Positions 37,284-46,000 of a DNA stretch of 64,000 nt are shown here, in pieces. The translations under genes were made by a program, and so were the position numbers. The notes beneath the pieces are model-generated. The model did not search any database, had not been told where the DNA came from, and saw only the letters and a list, made by a program, of their open reading frames with translations. Origin of the DNA: Knoellia locipacati (GTDB lineage: Bacteria; Actinomycetota; Actinomycetes; Actinomycetales; Dermatophilaceae); assembly GCF_007992835.1 (NCBI RefSeq), contig NZ_BKBA01000003.1:1-64000 (forward strand), read 5' to 3'. Numbering within the stretch: position 1 is the first letter of the stretch; each line of letters begins with the position of its first letter.

Positions 37284-39369
37284 ACGGGACGGCTCCCAGC
37301 CACACCTGCAGGGGCAGGGTGACGAGGTGGTCGGGGCGTCGCTCCAGCAGGCGCGCGTCCTCGAGGACGGTCGTGTCGAGGGCGAGCCGCGCCGAGCCCG
37401 GCGCGAGCGACTCGATGACGTCCGGTGAGTCCGCGCCGAGCAGCAGCAGCCGCCCGCCACCCTCGCCGACGCGCTGCGCGAGCGCCGCGACCGACGTCGC
37501 CAAGGCGGCGTCGTCCTTGCGCAGGGCCGACGTCGTCGACAGGGCGGCCCGGCCGCACTGCCCACGGATGACCTGGGGCCACTCGTTGGCGGCTCGGGAG
37601 TCGATGGCGAGGACGACGTCGTCGTCGCCCAGCTGGGTGCAGACGCCCTCCACCGCCTCGAGCTCGCCGAGCTCGACCCGCTCGGACCGGTGCGGCCACG
37701 TCGCGAGCGCGGTCGGCACGAGCGTCGCCGCCGCGAGCGCCACTCCCGCGGCGACCACGACGGCGACGGGGGCGCGACGCGAGAGGTGGCGGACTGCATA
37801 CGCGGCGGCGGCGACGCAGAGGAGGACGACGAACGGCAGGACGATGACGAGACGCCGCTCGGCCCACGGGTGGTCGGGGGTGATGCCTGGGCGCCAGAGG
37901 GTGAGCACCGTCGACCCCGCGGCGATGAGCAGCGGCCCGGTCCACGGCGGGAGCGACTCCCCTGCGGTCCACTTCGACGCCGCCACACGCACCGCCCAGG
38001 CGAGCGCCGCGAGCGCGATGACGAGGGCCGGCACGCCGACCCACCACGACAGCCACGCCACCGTCTGCTCGGCATAGGTGCGCCCGCCGTCCACGGGGAG
38101 CCCCTGTCGCAGCTGGAGCCCGGCCACCACCCGCGAGCCCGGGTCGTCGGGTGACTGGCGGACCGTCTGCCAGAGCGGGCGGCTCGCGAGGAACAGCCCG
38201 AGCACGACGACTCCGACCGCGAGTGCGTCGGGCAGACGGTGCGAGACCGACGCAGGCACGGCGCCTCCGCGCTTCTGCCACCACAGCAGGGCAGCGGCGA
38301 GCAGCCCGAGGAGCACCCCGAGACCGACGAGCGGCACGAGGCTGGCAGCGATGGTTCCGAGGTACTGGTTCGAGAGCCACGCCGCGGAGAGCCCGGCGAG
38401 CGCGGTCGACACCGCCGCACCGAGGAGCATGACCCGAACCCAGCGCTGCCCCTGCGCGAGCGCGAGCGCCGCGACGGGGATGAGCAGGATCGTCTCGCGG
38501 AGCCCGTCGATCCGCACGAACGACGTGCCACCGATGAGGATGCCGGCGAGCAGCGCGGCGCGACCGACCTCGCCGCGCGCGCCACGGCGTGAGGCGACCG
38601 TGAGCGCGAGCAGGCCACCGCCCAGCGTGACCATCGCCAGTGGCTCGGAGTACGTCGAGCGCGCGGTGTGCAGCACCGGGAAGAGCAGCGCGACCCCGGC
38701 CGCGGCCAGCGGCGACCAGCGCGGCGCACCGATGCGCGCGGTCAGCAGGCCGATGCCCAGGATGCCGATGGCGGACATGAGGGCCGGCAGGAGCATCGCC
38801 AGGCCGGGACCGCCGAGCCACACGCCGAGCGACCAGATGGCACCGGGGCCGATGACGAACTGCGGCTGCACCGCAGGTCCCTGCGCCCCGTCGACCTCGT
38901 AGAAGGCGGGGCTCGACACGGTGATGCCGTCGATGTCGAGCAGCTCGGCTCCGCCGAACCGGTCCAGCTCGACGGGCACGACGCGACGTGAGGTCTCGGC
39001 CATCGAGATCGCCGACTGCAGGTAGCTGCCCGAGTCGCGTCGCGGCAGGACCTGCTCGGAATGCGTTGCGGCAGTCCAGATCCCGGCGCCGGCGCTCACC
39101 ACGACGAGGAGCACCGCGGTCCAGACGGGCAACGACCGGGCCGGTATGCCGCGTGCCCACCATCCGCAGGCCAGCGCGAGTACCGCGGCAAGCGGCAGCA
39201 CGAGCCACGGGTTCCAGATGCCGATGCCGGCGAGCACGACGGCCAGGAGCGCCAGGGCGACGACCCAGGTGGCAGCGCCGAGGACGATCGTCTGGAGCCA
39301 GTGCCCCGCACCGCGTTCGAAGGTCGTCGTGGGGAGGTCCTCGTCAGCGACCAGCGGCGAGCGGCTCAT
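37261..39369 (-). CDS. large polytopic membrane protein, GT-C glycosyltransferase-like
   Basis: A 702-residue membrane protein with about fourteen helices. The first outer loop has RRDSGSYLQSAISMAETSRRVV and the second FYEVDGAQGPAVQPQFVIGPGAIWSLGVW, like the acidic loops of ArnT/PMT-type GT-C enzymes that use polyprenyl-linked sugars. The C-terminal 150 residues are soluble and start after a helix (VVVAAGVALAAATLVP); they include LGDDDVVLAIDSRAANEWPQVIRG. The start ATG 39369 lies 8 nt after TAGCGT. The 3' end is made from the last unit of a 41-bp tandem repeat. The enzymatic role is inference. Confidence 0.7.
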   Translation of the reverse strand: MSRSPLVADEDLPTTTFERGAGHWLQTIVLGAATWVVALALLAVVLAGIGIWNPWLVLPLAAVLALACGWWARGIPARSLPVWTAVLLVVVSAGAGIWTAATHSEQVLPRRDSGSYLQSAISMAETSRRVVPVELDRFGGAELLDIDGITVSSPAFYEVDGAQGPAVQPQFVIGPGAIWSLGVWLGGPGLAMLLPALMSAIGILGIGLLTARIGAPRWSPLAAAGVALLFPVLHTARSTYSEPLAMVTLGGGLLALTVASRRGARGEVGRAALLAGILIGGTSFVRIDGLRETILLIPVAALALAQGQRWVRVMLLGAAVSTALAGLSAAWLSNQYLGTIAASLVPLVGLGVLLGLLAAALLWWQKRGGAVPASVSHRLPDALAVGVVVLGLFLASRPLWQTVRQSPDDPGSRVVAGLQLRQGLPVDGGRTYAEQTVAWLSWWVGVPALVIALAALAWAVRVAASKWTAGESLPPWTGPLLIAAGSTVLTLWRPGITPDHPWAERRLVIVLPFVVLLCVAAAAYAVRHLSRRAPVAVVVAAGVALAAATLVPTALATWPHRSERVELGELEAVEGVCTQLGDDDVVLAIDSRAANEWPQVIRGQCGRAALSTTSALRKDDAALATSVAALAQRVGEGGGRLLLLGADSPDVIESLAPGSARLALDTTVLEDARLLERRPDHLVTLPLQVWLGAVPSSTTTAQ

Positions 39370-39377
39370 GGTCGCCC

Positions 39378-39383
39378 ACGCTA
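39378..39383 (-). promoter_or_regulatory. -10 box of the GT-C-like gene
   Basis: TAGCGT on the minus strand, 8 nt before ATG 39369, which suggests a leaderless transcript. Confidence 0.5.
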
Positions 39384-39457
39384 TCCGGCGACCCGGTGTC
39401 CCCTGCGTCCGCAACTCCGGTGGTGACGTCGCCGGGTTGCCGGACGCGGGCGACGCC

Positions 39458-39463
39458 TACGCT
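39458..39463 (+). promoter_or_regulatory. -10 box of the TIGR03089 gene
   Basis: TACGCT ends 7 nt before GTG 39471, again the leaderless spacing. Confidence 0.5.
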
Positions 39464-39470
39464 CGACCAC

Positions 39471-40175
39471 GTGACCCGACCCGCCGACGTCCTCCAGCAG
39501 ATGCTCCGCTCCGACTCCGCGAAGCCGCGGATCACGACCTACGACGACACCGACGGGCCGACCCGCGGTGAGCGGATCGAGCTGTCCGCGCGGGTCCTGT
39601 CCAACTGGGTGAGCAAGGCCGCCAACGCCCTGCAGGACGAGTTCGACATCGCCCCCGGCTCCGCCGTCCACCTCGACCTGCCGCCGCACTGGCGCACGGC
39701 GTACTGGGCGCTCGCGACGTGGTCGGTGGGAGGCGCGGTGGCGGTCGGCGACACCGGGGGCGCAGACCTGCTCGTCACGACCGACCCCGGGGCCGCCGCC
39801 ACGAGCGACTCCCCCGCCGTGCTCGTCACGCTCGCGGGCCTGGCCCGTTCCGCCGCCGTGCCGGTCCCGCCCGGCGTCATGGACGAGGCCAGGGAGCTGA
39901 GCACCCACGGCGACCAGTTCGCCGCCTGGGAGGAGCCGGCCGACGACGACCCCGCACTGGTCCACGCAGGTGGGCGGACGGCATACGCCGCGCTCGTCTC
40001 GCCCGCCGGCACCCAAGGCGAACGCCGGCACCTCACCACGACGGACACGGCCGACTTCCTCGCCACCTGTCTCGCCCTGTGGGCGAGCGACGGCTCGGTC
40101 GTGCTCAGTCGCGGCGAGGCGCCGGCGGACGTCCTCGTCGAGCGGTCCCGGGTCGAGGGCGCCACCGGTCCCTGA
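39471..40175 (+). CDS. TIGR03089 family protein
   Basis: A 234-residue actinobacterial protein resembling the N-terminal part of acyl-CoA synthetases / AMP-binding enzymes but without the ATP-binding signature. Visible features: PADVLQQMLRSDSAKPRITTYDD at the start, RIELSARVLSNWVSKAANALQDE (as in AMP-binding enzymes where the next helix begins), VHLDLPPHWRTAYWALATWSVGGAV, and then GTQGERRHLTTTDTADF. It is about 40% of the length of a full synthetase. Perhaps a regulatory or structural relic; no reaction is known to me. Confidence 0.8.
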   Translation: MTRPADVLQQMLRSDSAKPRITTYDDTDGPTRGERIELSARVLSNWVSKAANALQDEFDIAPGSAVHLDLPPHWRTAYWALATWSVGGAVAVGDTGGADLLVTTDPGAAATSDSPAVLVTLAGLARSAAVPVPPGVMDEARELSTHGDQFAAWEEPADDDPALVHAGGRTAYAALVSPAGTQGERRHLTTTDTADFLATCLALWASDGSVVLSRGEAPADVLVERSRVEGATGP

Positions 40176-40205
40176 CCGGCGCGACTCCTCGAGCCCGGGA
40201 GCGGC

Positions 40206-42068
40206 TCACATCTGCTTCTCGATGGCCCGCCAGGTGAGGGTCGCGACGACACCGGTCTGGCTCAGCTTGGCGCGGGCCTGGGCGGCCTTGACGGCGGCCA
40301 GCGTGGCCGGGCCGAAGTTGCCGTCGACCTTGATCCGCAGCGCCTGCTGCAGCGCCGCGACGTTGCGCCCCGACGTGCCGAGCTTGGCGACGGTGGACCA
40401 GTAGCCGATGAGCGGGTGGACGGTGAGCTCGAGCCGGTTCCACGTCTTGAGGTTGACGATGCCGGTCGCCGGGAGGCTCCAGCGCTTCTGCAGCGCCTGG
40501 ACCGCACGGGTCGTGGCGGGACCGAAGGAGCCATCGACGGCGACGCCGCCGAGCCCGGCTTGGAGCACCTTGACCGGCGCGCCCTTGGATCCCGGGCGCA
40601 GGACGGTCGACTTGTATGCCGTGAACTGCGTCGTCGTCGCGCTCGAGGCGGGCGGCGGGGTCGGGGTCGTCGGGGCGGGCGGGGTGGTCGTCGTCGGGGT
40701 GCCCGTCGAGGTCTGGCCCATGAGGGCGGCCCAGGTCGTGGCGGCGACGACGCCGGTCGGGGTCAGGCCCTTGGCCTTCTGGTAGGCGATGACCTTGGCC
40801 TCGGTGCCGGGGCCGAAGGTGCCGTCGGCACCGATCGCGAGCGCCTTCTGCAGGGCCGTGACCGCCGCGCCCTTGGAGCCGCGCTGGAGCACCTGGGTCG
40901 CGAACTGCTGGAGCGGGTGCGCCGTCGGCGACGTGGGCGTGGTGCCCATGAGCGCCTGCCACGTCGACTTGGCGACGATGCCGGTCGCGGGGATCTTCTT
41001 CGAGGTCTGGTAGGCCTTGACCTTGGTCTCGGTGCCCGGGCCGAAGTTGCCGTCGGCGGACAGGCCCAGGGCCTTCTGGAGGGCGACGACGGCCGCACCC
41101 TTGGAGCCACGCTGCAGGACGGTGTCGACGTAGGCCGAGAGCGGGCTGGTGGTCGTCGTCGAGCCGCCGTTGCGCGACGGGACGAGCTTGAGCGCGACCA
41201 TCTTGGTCCACGTGGCGTTGTCGAGCTGGCCGGTCACCGGGACGGCGTTGCGGGTCTGCCACGACTTGAGCGTGGTCTCGGTGCCGGGGCCGAACTGGCC
41301 GTCCTTGGTGAGGCCGAGCACGCCCTGGGCCAGCTGGACGTCCTTGCCGGAGTCGCCACGCTTGAGCAGCGGGTAGCCGCTCGCCGTGAGCGGCGGGGTG
41401 ACGACGGGCAGCGGGGCGCCGGCGCTCGTCGTGGGACCGGTGAAGCGGACCTCGGTGAGGGCCTTGCCGGTCCACCACGAGGTCTGCTTGTAGGCGCCGT
41501 CCCAGGTGAACGAGATGTGGATGTGGTCGGTGTGCGGCGAGACGCCGCTGTAGGGCGCCCAGCCGCGACCCGGGTCGTAGGCACGCCACATCTGGCGGTT
41601 CCAGATGATGTAGTTGATGCCGAACCGGCGCGCCATGGCACCCGGGCGACCCTGCGCGTCGGGTGCGGCCAGCCAGCGGGTGATCGCGTTGCCCAGCGCC
41701 AGCCCGTCCGCGGTGTACGCGTTGTTCATCCAGTCGAGCGCACGGCCCTCGCCGTGCTCGGCGGCGCAGGTGCGGTTGATGCCGTAGACGTGCTTGCCGT
41801 AGGTCGCGTTGAGCAGCTGCGCGAAGGCCGTCGGACCCGGCAGGTCACCGGTGAGGCAGCGGTAGCCGGCCTGGTACTTCGGTGCGATGTCGAGCTCCGC
41901 CGGCAGCGCCTTCGTCGGCGGCGGCGGCACGCTCGCATGCACGGCCGCGGTGGCGCTGCCACCCGCGACCGAGAAGCCGAGCGGGATCGAGAGCAGGGAG
42001 ACGGAGACGGCACCGAGGGCGCGAACGGGTCCTCGGGTCGACGTGGCAGGCAGGGTGGCGCGCGTCAA
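40206..42068 (-). CDS. exported carboxypeptidase-like protein with five peptidoglycan-binding repeats
   Basis: A 620-residue secreted protein. A signal peptide ends near ATAAVHA. Residues 60-210 form a VanY/ARB-type domain, with CAAEHGEGRALDWM and SPHTDHIHISF giving His/Asp zinc ligands; it likely acts on peptide stems of the cell wall. Five PG_binding_1 repeats follow, each with the pattern LxxGSxGxxVxxLQxxL...DGxFGPxTxxAVxxxQ...G, around 229-290, 310-370, 385-445, 475-540 and 555-618. Thr/Pro-rich linkers separate repeats 3 and 4. The repeats anchor the enzyme to the wall. GTG/ATG start at 42068 behind GAGGAG. Regulatory boxes lie upstream. Confidence 0.9.
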   Translation of the reverse strand: MTRATLPATSTRGPVRALGAVSVSLLSIPLGFSVAGGSATAAVHASVPPPPTKALPAELDIAPKYQAGYRCLTGDLPGPTAFAQLLNATYGKHVYGINRTCAAEHGEGRALDWMNNAYTADGLALGNAITRWLAAPDAQGRPGAMARRFGINYIIWNRQMWRAYDPGRGWAPYSGVSPHTDHIHISFTWDGAYKQTSWWTGKALTEVRFTGPTTSAGAPLPVVTPPLTASGYPLLKRGDSGKDVQLAQGVLGLTKDGQFGPGTETTLKSWQTRNAVPVTGQLDNATWTKMVALKLVPSRNGGSTTTTSPLSAYVDTVLQRGSKGAAVVALQKALGLSADGNFGPGTETKVKAYQTSKKIPATGIVAKSTWQALMGTTPTSPTAHPLQQFATQVLQRGSKGAAVTALQKALAIGADGTFGPGTEAKVIAYQKAKGLTPTGVVAATTWAALMGQTSTGTPTTTTPPAPTTPTPPPASSATTTQFTAYKSTVLRPGSKGAPVKVLQAGLGGVAVDGSFGPATTRAVQALQKRWSLPATGIVNLKTWNRLELTVHPLIGYWSTVAKLGTSGRNVAALQQALRIKVDGNFGPATLAAVKAAQARAKLSQTGVVATLTWRAIEKQM

Positions 42069-42365
42069 CGAAAGCTCCTCAGGGGCGAGCGTGCTGGGGC
42101 GGGAAGAGTGCCTGGCGGGTCGTCACAGACGTCACTCCAGACACGTTGGCTCGATAGTTGTCCCATCAGTCACACTGGTTTCGCAAGTAAATCCCGCAAA
42201 TTACACGCATGTACTTCGTTTCACCCCCCATGTCGGCGCAGGATTTGCGGCATACGGCGCACAAGTCGAGAGGATCTTCGGAGCGTGTCGTCACCCCATG
42301 ACCCACTCGGACCACTGGACCCCCACCACATCGGACGCCCTCGGGCCGGGAACTAGAGTGCCCGC
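42069..42365. promoter_or_regulatory. upstream region of the carboxypeptidase and scoA genes
   Basis: 297 bp without a gene, AT-rich between 42150 and 42240. It contains GTCAC-agac-GTCAC-tcca-GACAC (42122-42144), a 9-bp-period direct repeat like the MtrA-type boxes discussed for cell-wall genes. The 11-mer GCGTGTAATTT (minus strand, 42208-42198) is shared exactly with the whiB promoter. A GTATGCCG copy is at 42248-42255. I saw no sign of a c-di-AMP riboswitch. Confidence 0.5.
42354..42359 (+). promoter_or_regulatory. -10 box of scoA
   Basis: TAGAGT ends 6 nt before ATG 42366, which indicates a leaderless scoAB message. Confidence 0.55.
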
Positions 42366-43151
42366 ATGGACAAGGTCGTCTCCTCTGCATCCGCAGCCCT
42401 CGAGGACGTCCGCGACGGTGCCAGCCTGGCCGTCGGCGGGTTCGGGCTCTGCGGGATCCCCAGCGTTCTCATCGCCGAGCTGCACGCCCGGGGGGTGCGT
42501 GACCTCGAGGTCTTCTCGAACAACTGCGGCGTCGACGACTGGGGCCTGGGCATCCTCCTCGGCGCCAAGCAGATCCGGCGGATGGTCTCCTCGTACGTCG
42601 GCGAGAACAAGGAGTTCGCCCGCCAGTACCTCGAGGGCGAGCTCGAGGTCGAGCTCACCCCGCAGGGCACCCTCGCCGAGCGCCTGCGCGCCGGTGGTGC
42701 CGGGATCGCGGCGTTCTTCACGCCGACCGGTGTCGGCAGCCAGGTCGCCGATGGCGGACTTCCCTGGCGGTATGCCGCGGACGGCAGTGTCGCGGTCGCC
42801 TCACCTCCCAAGGAGACGCGCACCTTCGGCCTCGGCGGCGAGGAGCGGACCTTCGTGCTGGAGGAGGGCATCGCCGCAGACTTCGGCCTCGTGCGCGCCT
42901 GGAAGGGCGACCGCCACGGCAACCTCGTCTTCAACAAGTCCTCGCGCAACTTCAACCCGCTGTGCGCCATGTCGGGCCGGGTGACGATCGCCGAGGTCGA
43001 GGAGCTCGTCGAGCCCGGCGAGCTCGACCCCGACGAGATCCACCTGCCCGGCATCTACGTCCAGCGCGTCGTGCCGCTCACCCCCGAGCAGGCCGCCGAC
43101 AAGCGGATCGAGAAGCGCACCGTGACCACCCAGACCCCCAAGGAGGCCTGA
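42366..43151 (+). CDS. scoA: 3-oxoacid CoA-transferase subunit A
   Basis: A 261-residue alpha subunit of succinyl-CoA:3-ketoacid CoA-transferase. It moves CoA between succinyl-CoA and acetoacetate, for growth on ketone bodies or branched amino acids. Motifs: [23 protein letters not shown], the CoA-binding segment [30 protein letters not shown], then [24 protein letters not shown]. Subunit B follows 3 bp after the stop. The gene pair ends at a strong terminator. Confidence 0.94.
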   Translation: MDKVVSSASAALEDVRDGASLAVGGFGLCGIPSVLIAELHARGVRDLEVFSNNCGVDDWGLGILLGAKQIRRMVSSYVGENKEFARQYLEGELEVELTPQGTLAERLRAGGAGIAAFFTPTGVGSQVADGGLPWRYAADGSVAVASPPKETRTFGLGGEERTFVLEEGIAADFGLVRAWKGDRHGNLVFNKSSRNFNPLCAMSGRVTIAEVEELVEPGELDPDEIHLPGIYVQRVVPLTPEQAADKRIEKRTVTTQTPKEA

Positions 43152-43154
43152 GCC

Positions 43155-43793
43155 ATGGCGCTCACCCGTGACGAGATGGCTGCCCGCGCAGCCTCCGAGC
43201 TCACCGACGGTTCCTACGTCAACCTCGGCATCGGCCTCCCGACGCTGGTCCCCAACCACGTCCCCGACGACGTCGAGATCGTGCTCCAGTCCGAGAACGG
43301 CATCCTCGGCGTCGGGGCCTACCCCAGCGACGACGCGGTCGACCCCGACCTCATCAACGCCGGCAAGGAGACCGTGACGACCCGGCGCGGCGCGAGCTAC
43401 TTCGACAGCGCCACGAGCTTCGGCATGATCCGTGGCGGCAAGGTCGACGCGGCCATCCTCGGCGCCATGCAGGTCAGCGCCAAGGGCGACATCGCCAACT
43501 GGATGATCCCCGGCAAGATGGTCAAGGGCATGGGCGGCGCGATGGACCTCGTCCACGGCGCCAAGCGGGTCATCGTCCTCATGGAGCACGTCGCCAAGGA
43601 CGGCAGCCACAAGATCGTCGACGAGTGCGACCTGCCGATCACCGGTCTCGGCGTCGTCCAGCGGATCATCAGCGACCTCGCGGTCATCGACATCACGGCC
43701 GACGGCCTCGTCGTGCGCGAGCTCGCCCCCGGCGTCACCGAGGACGAGCTGCGTGAGAAGACCGGCCCCGAGCTGACCTTCGAGCTCGGCTGA
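43155..43793 (+). CDS. scoB: 3-oxoacid CoA-transferase subunit B
   Basis: A 212-residue beta subunit. The catalytic glutamate is in [26 protein letters not shown] near the N-terminus and [44 protein letters not shown] are also intact. The enzyme forms a gamma-glutamyl-CoA thioester during transfer. Part of a two-gene operon with scoA. Confidence 0.94.
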   Translation: MALTRDEMAARAASELTDGSYVNLGIGLPTLVPNHVPDDVEIVLQSENGILGVGAYPSDDAVDPDLINAGKETVTTRRGASYFDSATSFGMIRGGKVDAAILGAMQVSAKGDIANWMIPGKMVKGMGGAMDLVHGAKRVIVLMEHVAKDGSHKIVDECDLPITGLGVVQRIISDLAVIDITADGLVVRELAPGVTEDELREKTGPELTFELG

Positions 43794-43814
43794 CGCAGAA
43801 CCCTCCCCCGCACC

Positions 43815-43855
43815 GACGAAGGAGCCCCGGTCGTGGTGACCGGGGCTCCTTCGTC
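43815..43855. terminator. perfect 18-bp terminator
   Basis: GACGAAGGAGCCCCGGTC-gtggt-GACCGGGGCTCCTTCGTC, a flawless stem with a 5-nt loop between the convergent scoB and amidase genes. Confidence 0.92.
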
Positions 43856-43877
43856 CGTCGTGCTGGTCCGGCTGGGG

Positions 43878-45830
43878 TCAGCCCTCGTGCGGCTCGACGT
43901 CCCGCCAGGTGCTGATCGTCTCGGGCGACTGGTCGATCCAACGGATCACCGCGACGTTCGCGGTGCTCGCCGCGACCCGGACCGTGCCGACCGCGTCCCG
44001 CACCACGAGGTCGACGCCGGAGTCGCCGGTGACGTCGCCGATCGCGGAGACGGTGGCGCCCTCGGGGGCCACGAAGTTGAGCCGCGGGCCGTTGCCGAGC
44101 ACGCCGCCACCGGCGTTGTTGTAGACGATGGGCTCGCCGGTCTTCATGATGCCGAGCACGTCGGGGCGCCCGTCGCGGTTCCAGTCACCGATCCCGACGA
44201 GCGAGCGGATGCCGTTCCACCGGTAGCCGATGACCTTGGGCCGCAGGAAGCTGCCCTTGCCGTCGCCGGGGTAGACGCGCAGCTCGGAGTCGATGCTCGT
44301 CGCCGCGATGAGGTCGGGCACCCGGTCACCGGTGACATCGCCCACCGAGGTCATGATCCGCATGGTGTTCCAGCCCTTGCCGATCTGCACCGGGCCGCGG
44401 AAGCCTCCGGTGCCGTCACCGGCATACAGGTGGAGGGCTCCCGTGCTCTTGACGCGGGCGATGACGTCGACCGCACCGTCGCCGTTCCAGTCACCGGCGA
44501 CGCGGACCATGTCGAGCCCTTCCGCGACGATGCCGCTCGCCTCGGGTAGTGACAGCTGCCCGTCCACCGCGTGGACGAGCGACACGCGGCCGTCGGAGGT
44601 CGTCACGAGGACGTCGTTGTCACCGGCGTTGTCCGCGTCGCGGCGCACCGTGAGGGCCGGCGAGTTCGGGACGGCGGCGGCGGTCGCCGCCGTGATCGAC
44701 GGGATCTTGGCGTAGAGCGCCGCACCCGGGCACTCGGTGGACGTGTTGTCCTTGTGGCCCGAGATCGAGCGCTGGGTGTGACCGCCGAGGTTGACCGTCC
44801 AGTCGGGGTCGAGCTGGTGCAGCTGTGCCTTCCAGGCGAAGAGGTTCTTGTATGCCGTCGTCACCGCTGTGGGGACGGCCGTGCCGCTGCTCGTGAAGTT
44901 GCCGATGGTCGAGGCCGACGTCGTCCAGGAGTTGACCCCCGGGGCGTGCGCGCCGACGACCGCCTTGGTGGTCCCGCCGTAGCGGCCCTCCCAGGTCTGG
45001 CCGAAGCGGTCGATGAGGAAGTTGTAGCCGATGTCGTTCCAGCCGTTGTTCTTGACGTGGTACTCGTAGATCGCCCGGATGAGCGAGGGCACCTGGTTGG
45101 CGGCGTAGCTGTTGGCGTTGACGGTGTGGTGGACGACCTCGCCCTTGACGGCGCCGTAGGACGGCGCGCTCTTGCGCAGCGACTCGTCGGCGCCCCAGTC
45201 GGCGCGGGTCTTGATCGACGGCGCCCCGGCGAGTGCGGTCTGCTCCGCCGCCGTGGTCCGGGCCGAGGTCGTGCCCTTGCCGGCGGGTGCGGCCTTCGAC
45301 GGCGCGGACACCTCGTCGATGGTGGCCTTCACGGTGGCGGCCTCGCCCCGGCGCCCACCGAGCAGCCTCAGCTCGACCGAGCCGGGGTCGGTCGTGAGCA
45401 GGGGCTCGGAGGCGCGGCGCGCGCCCTCGGCCTCCTTCGATCCCGCGTCGGGGCCGTGGGCCTCGATCGGCAGCTCCGCCCACTCACCGGTCTCACCGGA
45501 GGTCGAGGTGAACCTCCACTGGAGGACACCGGCGGGTGCCTTGCCCGACCACGAGACGCCGACCGCGCTGGCCACGCCACGCACGGGCAGCGGGTCGGTC
45601 ACGGAGGACACGACCGGGCTCACGTCGTGCTCCTGCGCGACGCGCCGGTCGGCTCCTGTCAGGTCGGCCTGCTCGGCGCGGGGCGCGGGCTCCCGGAAGG
45701 CGGCCGCGCGGTGCGCCTCGCCCCCGGGGCTGGCCGTCGGGGACGCCTGCGCGGGCACGCCGTACAGGACGGCGGCAGGCAGGGTCAGCGCCACGACTCG
45801 GGTGAGGGCTGCTCGGATTCCGGGCCGCAT
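43878..45830 (-). CDS. secreted N-acetylmuramoyl-L-alanine amidase with FG-GAP repeats
   Basis: A 650-residue secreted protein. A signal peptide ends about PAQA (28-29). Residues 30-200 form a beta-rich N-terminal domain. The amidase_2/PGRP domain begins at IKTRADWGADESLR: zinc ligands are in EVVHHTVNAN, then HTQRSISGHKDNTSTECPG (His and Cys). It cleaves the muramoyl-alanine bond. From about 390 onward are FG-GAP/VCBS-type repeats, each with DWNGDG, DVTGDR, DWNRDG or DVTGDS as calcium loops. The repeats probably form a beta-propeller that binds wall glycans. It shares a divergent promoter region with another FG-GAP protein. Confidence 0.9.
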   Translation of the reverse strand: MRPGIRAALTRVVALTLPAAVLYGVPAQASPTASPGGEAHRAAAFREPAPRAEQADLTGADRRVAQEHDVSPVVSSVTDPLPVRGVASAVGVSWSGKAPAGVLQWRFTSTSGETGEWAELPIEAHGPDAGSKEAEGARRASEPLLTTDPGSVELRLLGGRRGEAATVKATIDEVSAPSKAAPAGKGTTSARTTAAEQTALAGAPSIKTRADWGADESLRKSAPSYGAVKGEVVHHTVNANSYAANQVPSLIRAIYEYHVKNNGWNDIGYNFLIDRFGQTWEGRYGGTTKAVVGAHAPGVNSWTTSASTIGNFTSSGTAVPTAVTTAYKNLFAWKAQLHQLDPDWTVNLGGHTQRSISGHKDNTSTECPGAALYAKIPSITAATAAAVPNSPALTVRRDADNAGDNDVLVTTSDGRVSLVHAVDGQLSLPEASGIVAEGLDMVRVAGDWNGDGAVDVIARVKSTGALHLYAGDGTGGFRGPVQIGKGWNTMRIMTSVGDVTGDRVPDLIAATSIDSELRVYPGDGKGSFLRPKVIGYRWNGIRSLVGIGDWNRDGRPDVLGIMKTGEPIVYNNAGGGVLGNGPRLNFVAPEGATVSAIGDVTGDSGVDLVVRDAVGTVRVAASTANVAVIRWIDQSPETISTWRDVEPHEG

Positions 45831-46000
45831 GGGGACCTCCAGATCGGGTGGGATGCCCGGTCACTGTAGTCACTTCAGTTACTGCAGCACCACCGTTGGG
45901 ACTAGGAAGTCTCACGGGGCGGATCAGCGGCGCTGCTATCTTGCCTCCAGGGGCCCGTCGATCGCCGGCTTCCTGCCCTTCACCTGCATCGGAGTCCCGC
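45831..46000. promoter_or_regulatory. divergent promoter with three 9-bp-spaced GTCAC-like boxes
   Basis: GTCAC-tgta-GTCAC-ttca-GTTAC occupies 45860-45882, a regular 9-bp direct repeat close to the amidase gene start. The pattern recurs in front of the carboxypeptidase at 42.1 kb. Such repeats resemble the boxes of the cell-wall response regulator MtrA. Confidence 0.55.

Noticed and set aside
13201-38080. near-matches such as CGGCATAG (13202, 38072)
   Set aside because: They differ from the word in the last base and were not counted; they may be decayed copies.
36194-39208. 1004-codon leftward open frame
   Set aside because: Antisense to the inositol monophosphatase gene and in another frame of the GT-C-like gene. 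Arg/Pro/Ala-rich translation without family features; a typical high-G+C shadow.
42069-42365. c-di-AMP (ydaO-type) riboswitch before the wall carboxypeptidase
   Set aside because: Such switches control wall hydrolases in actinobacteria, but the conserved purine-rich segments are not visible here.
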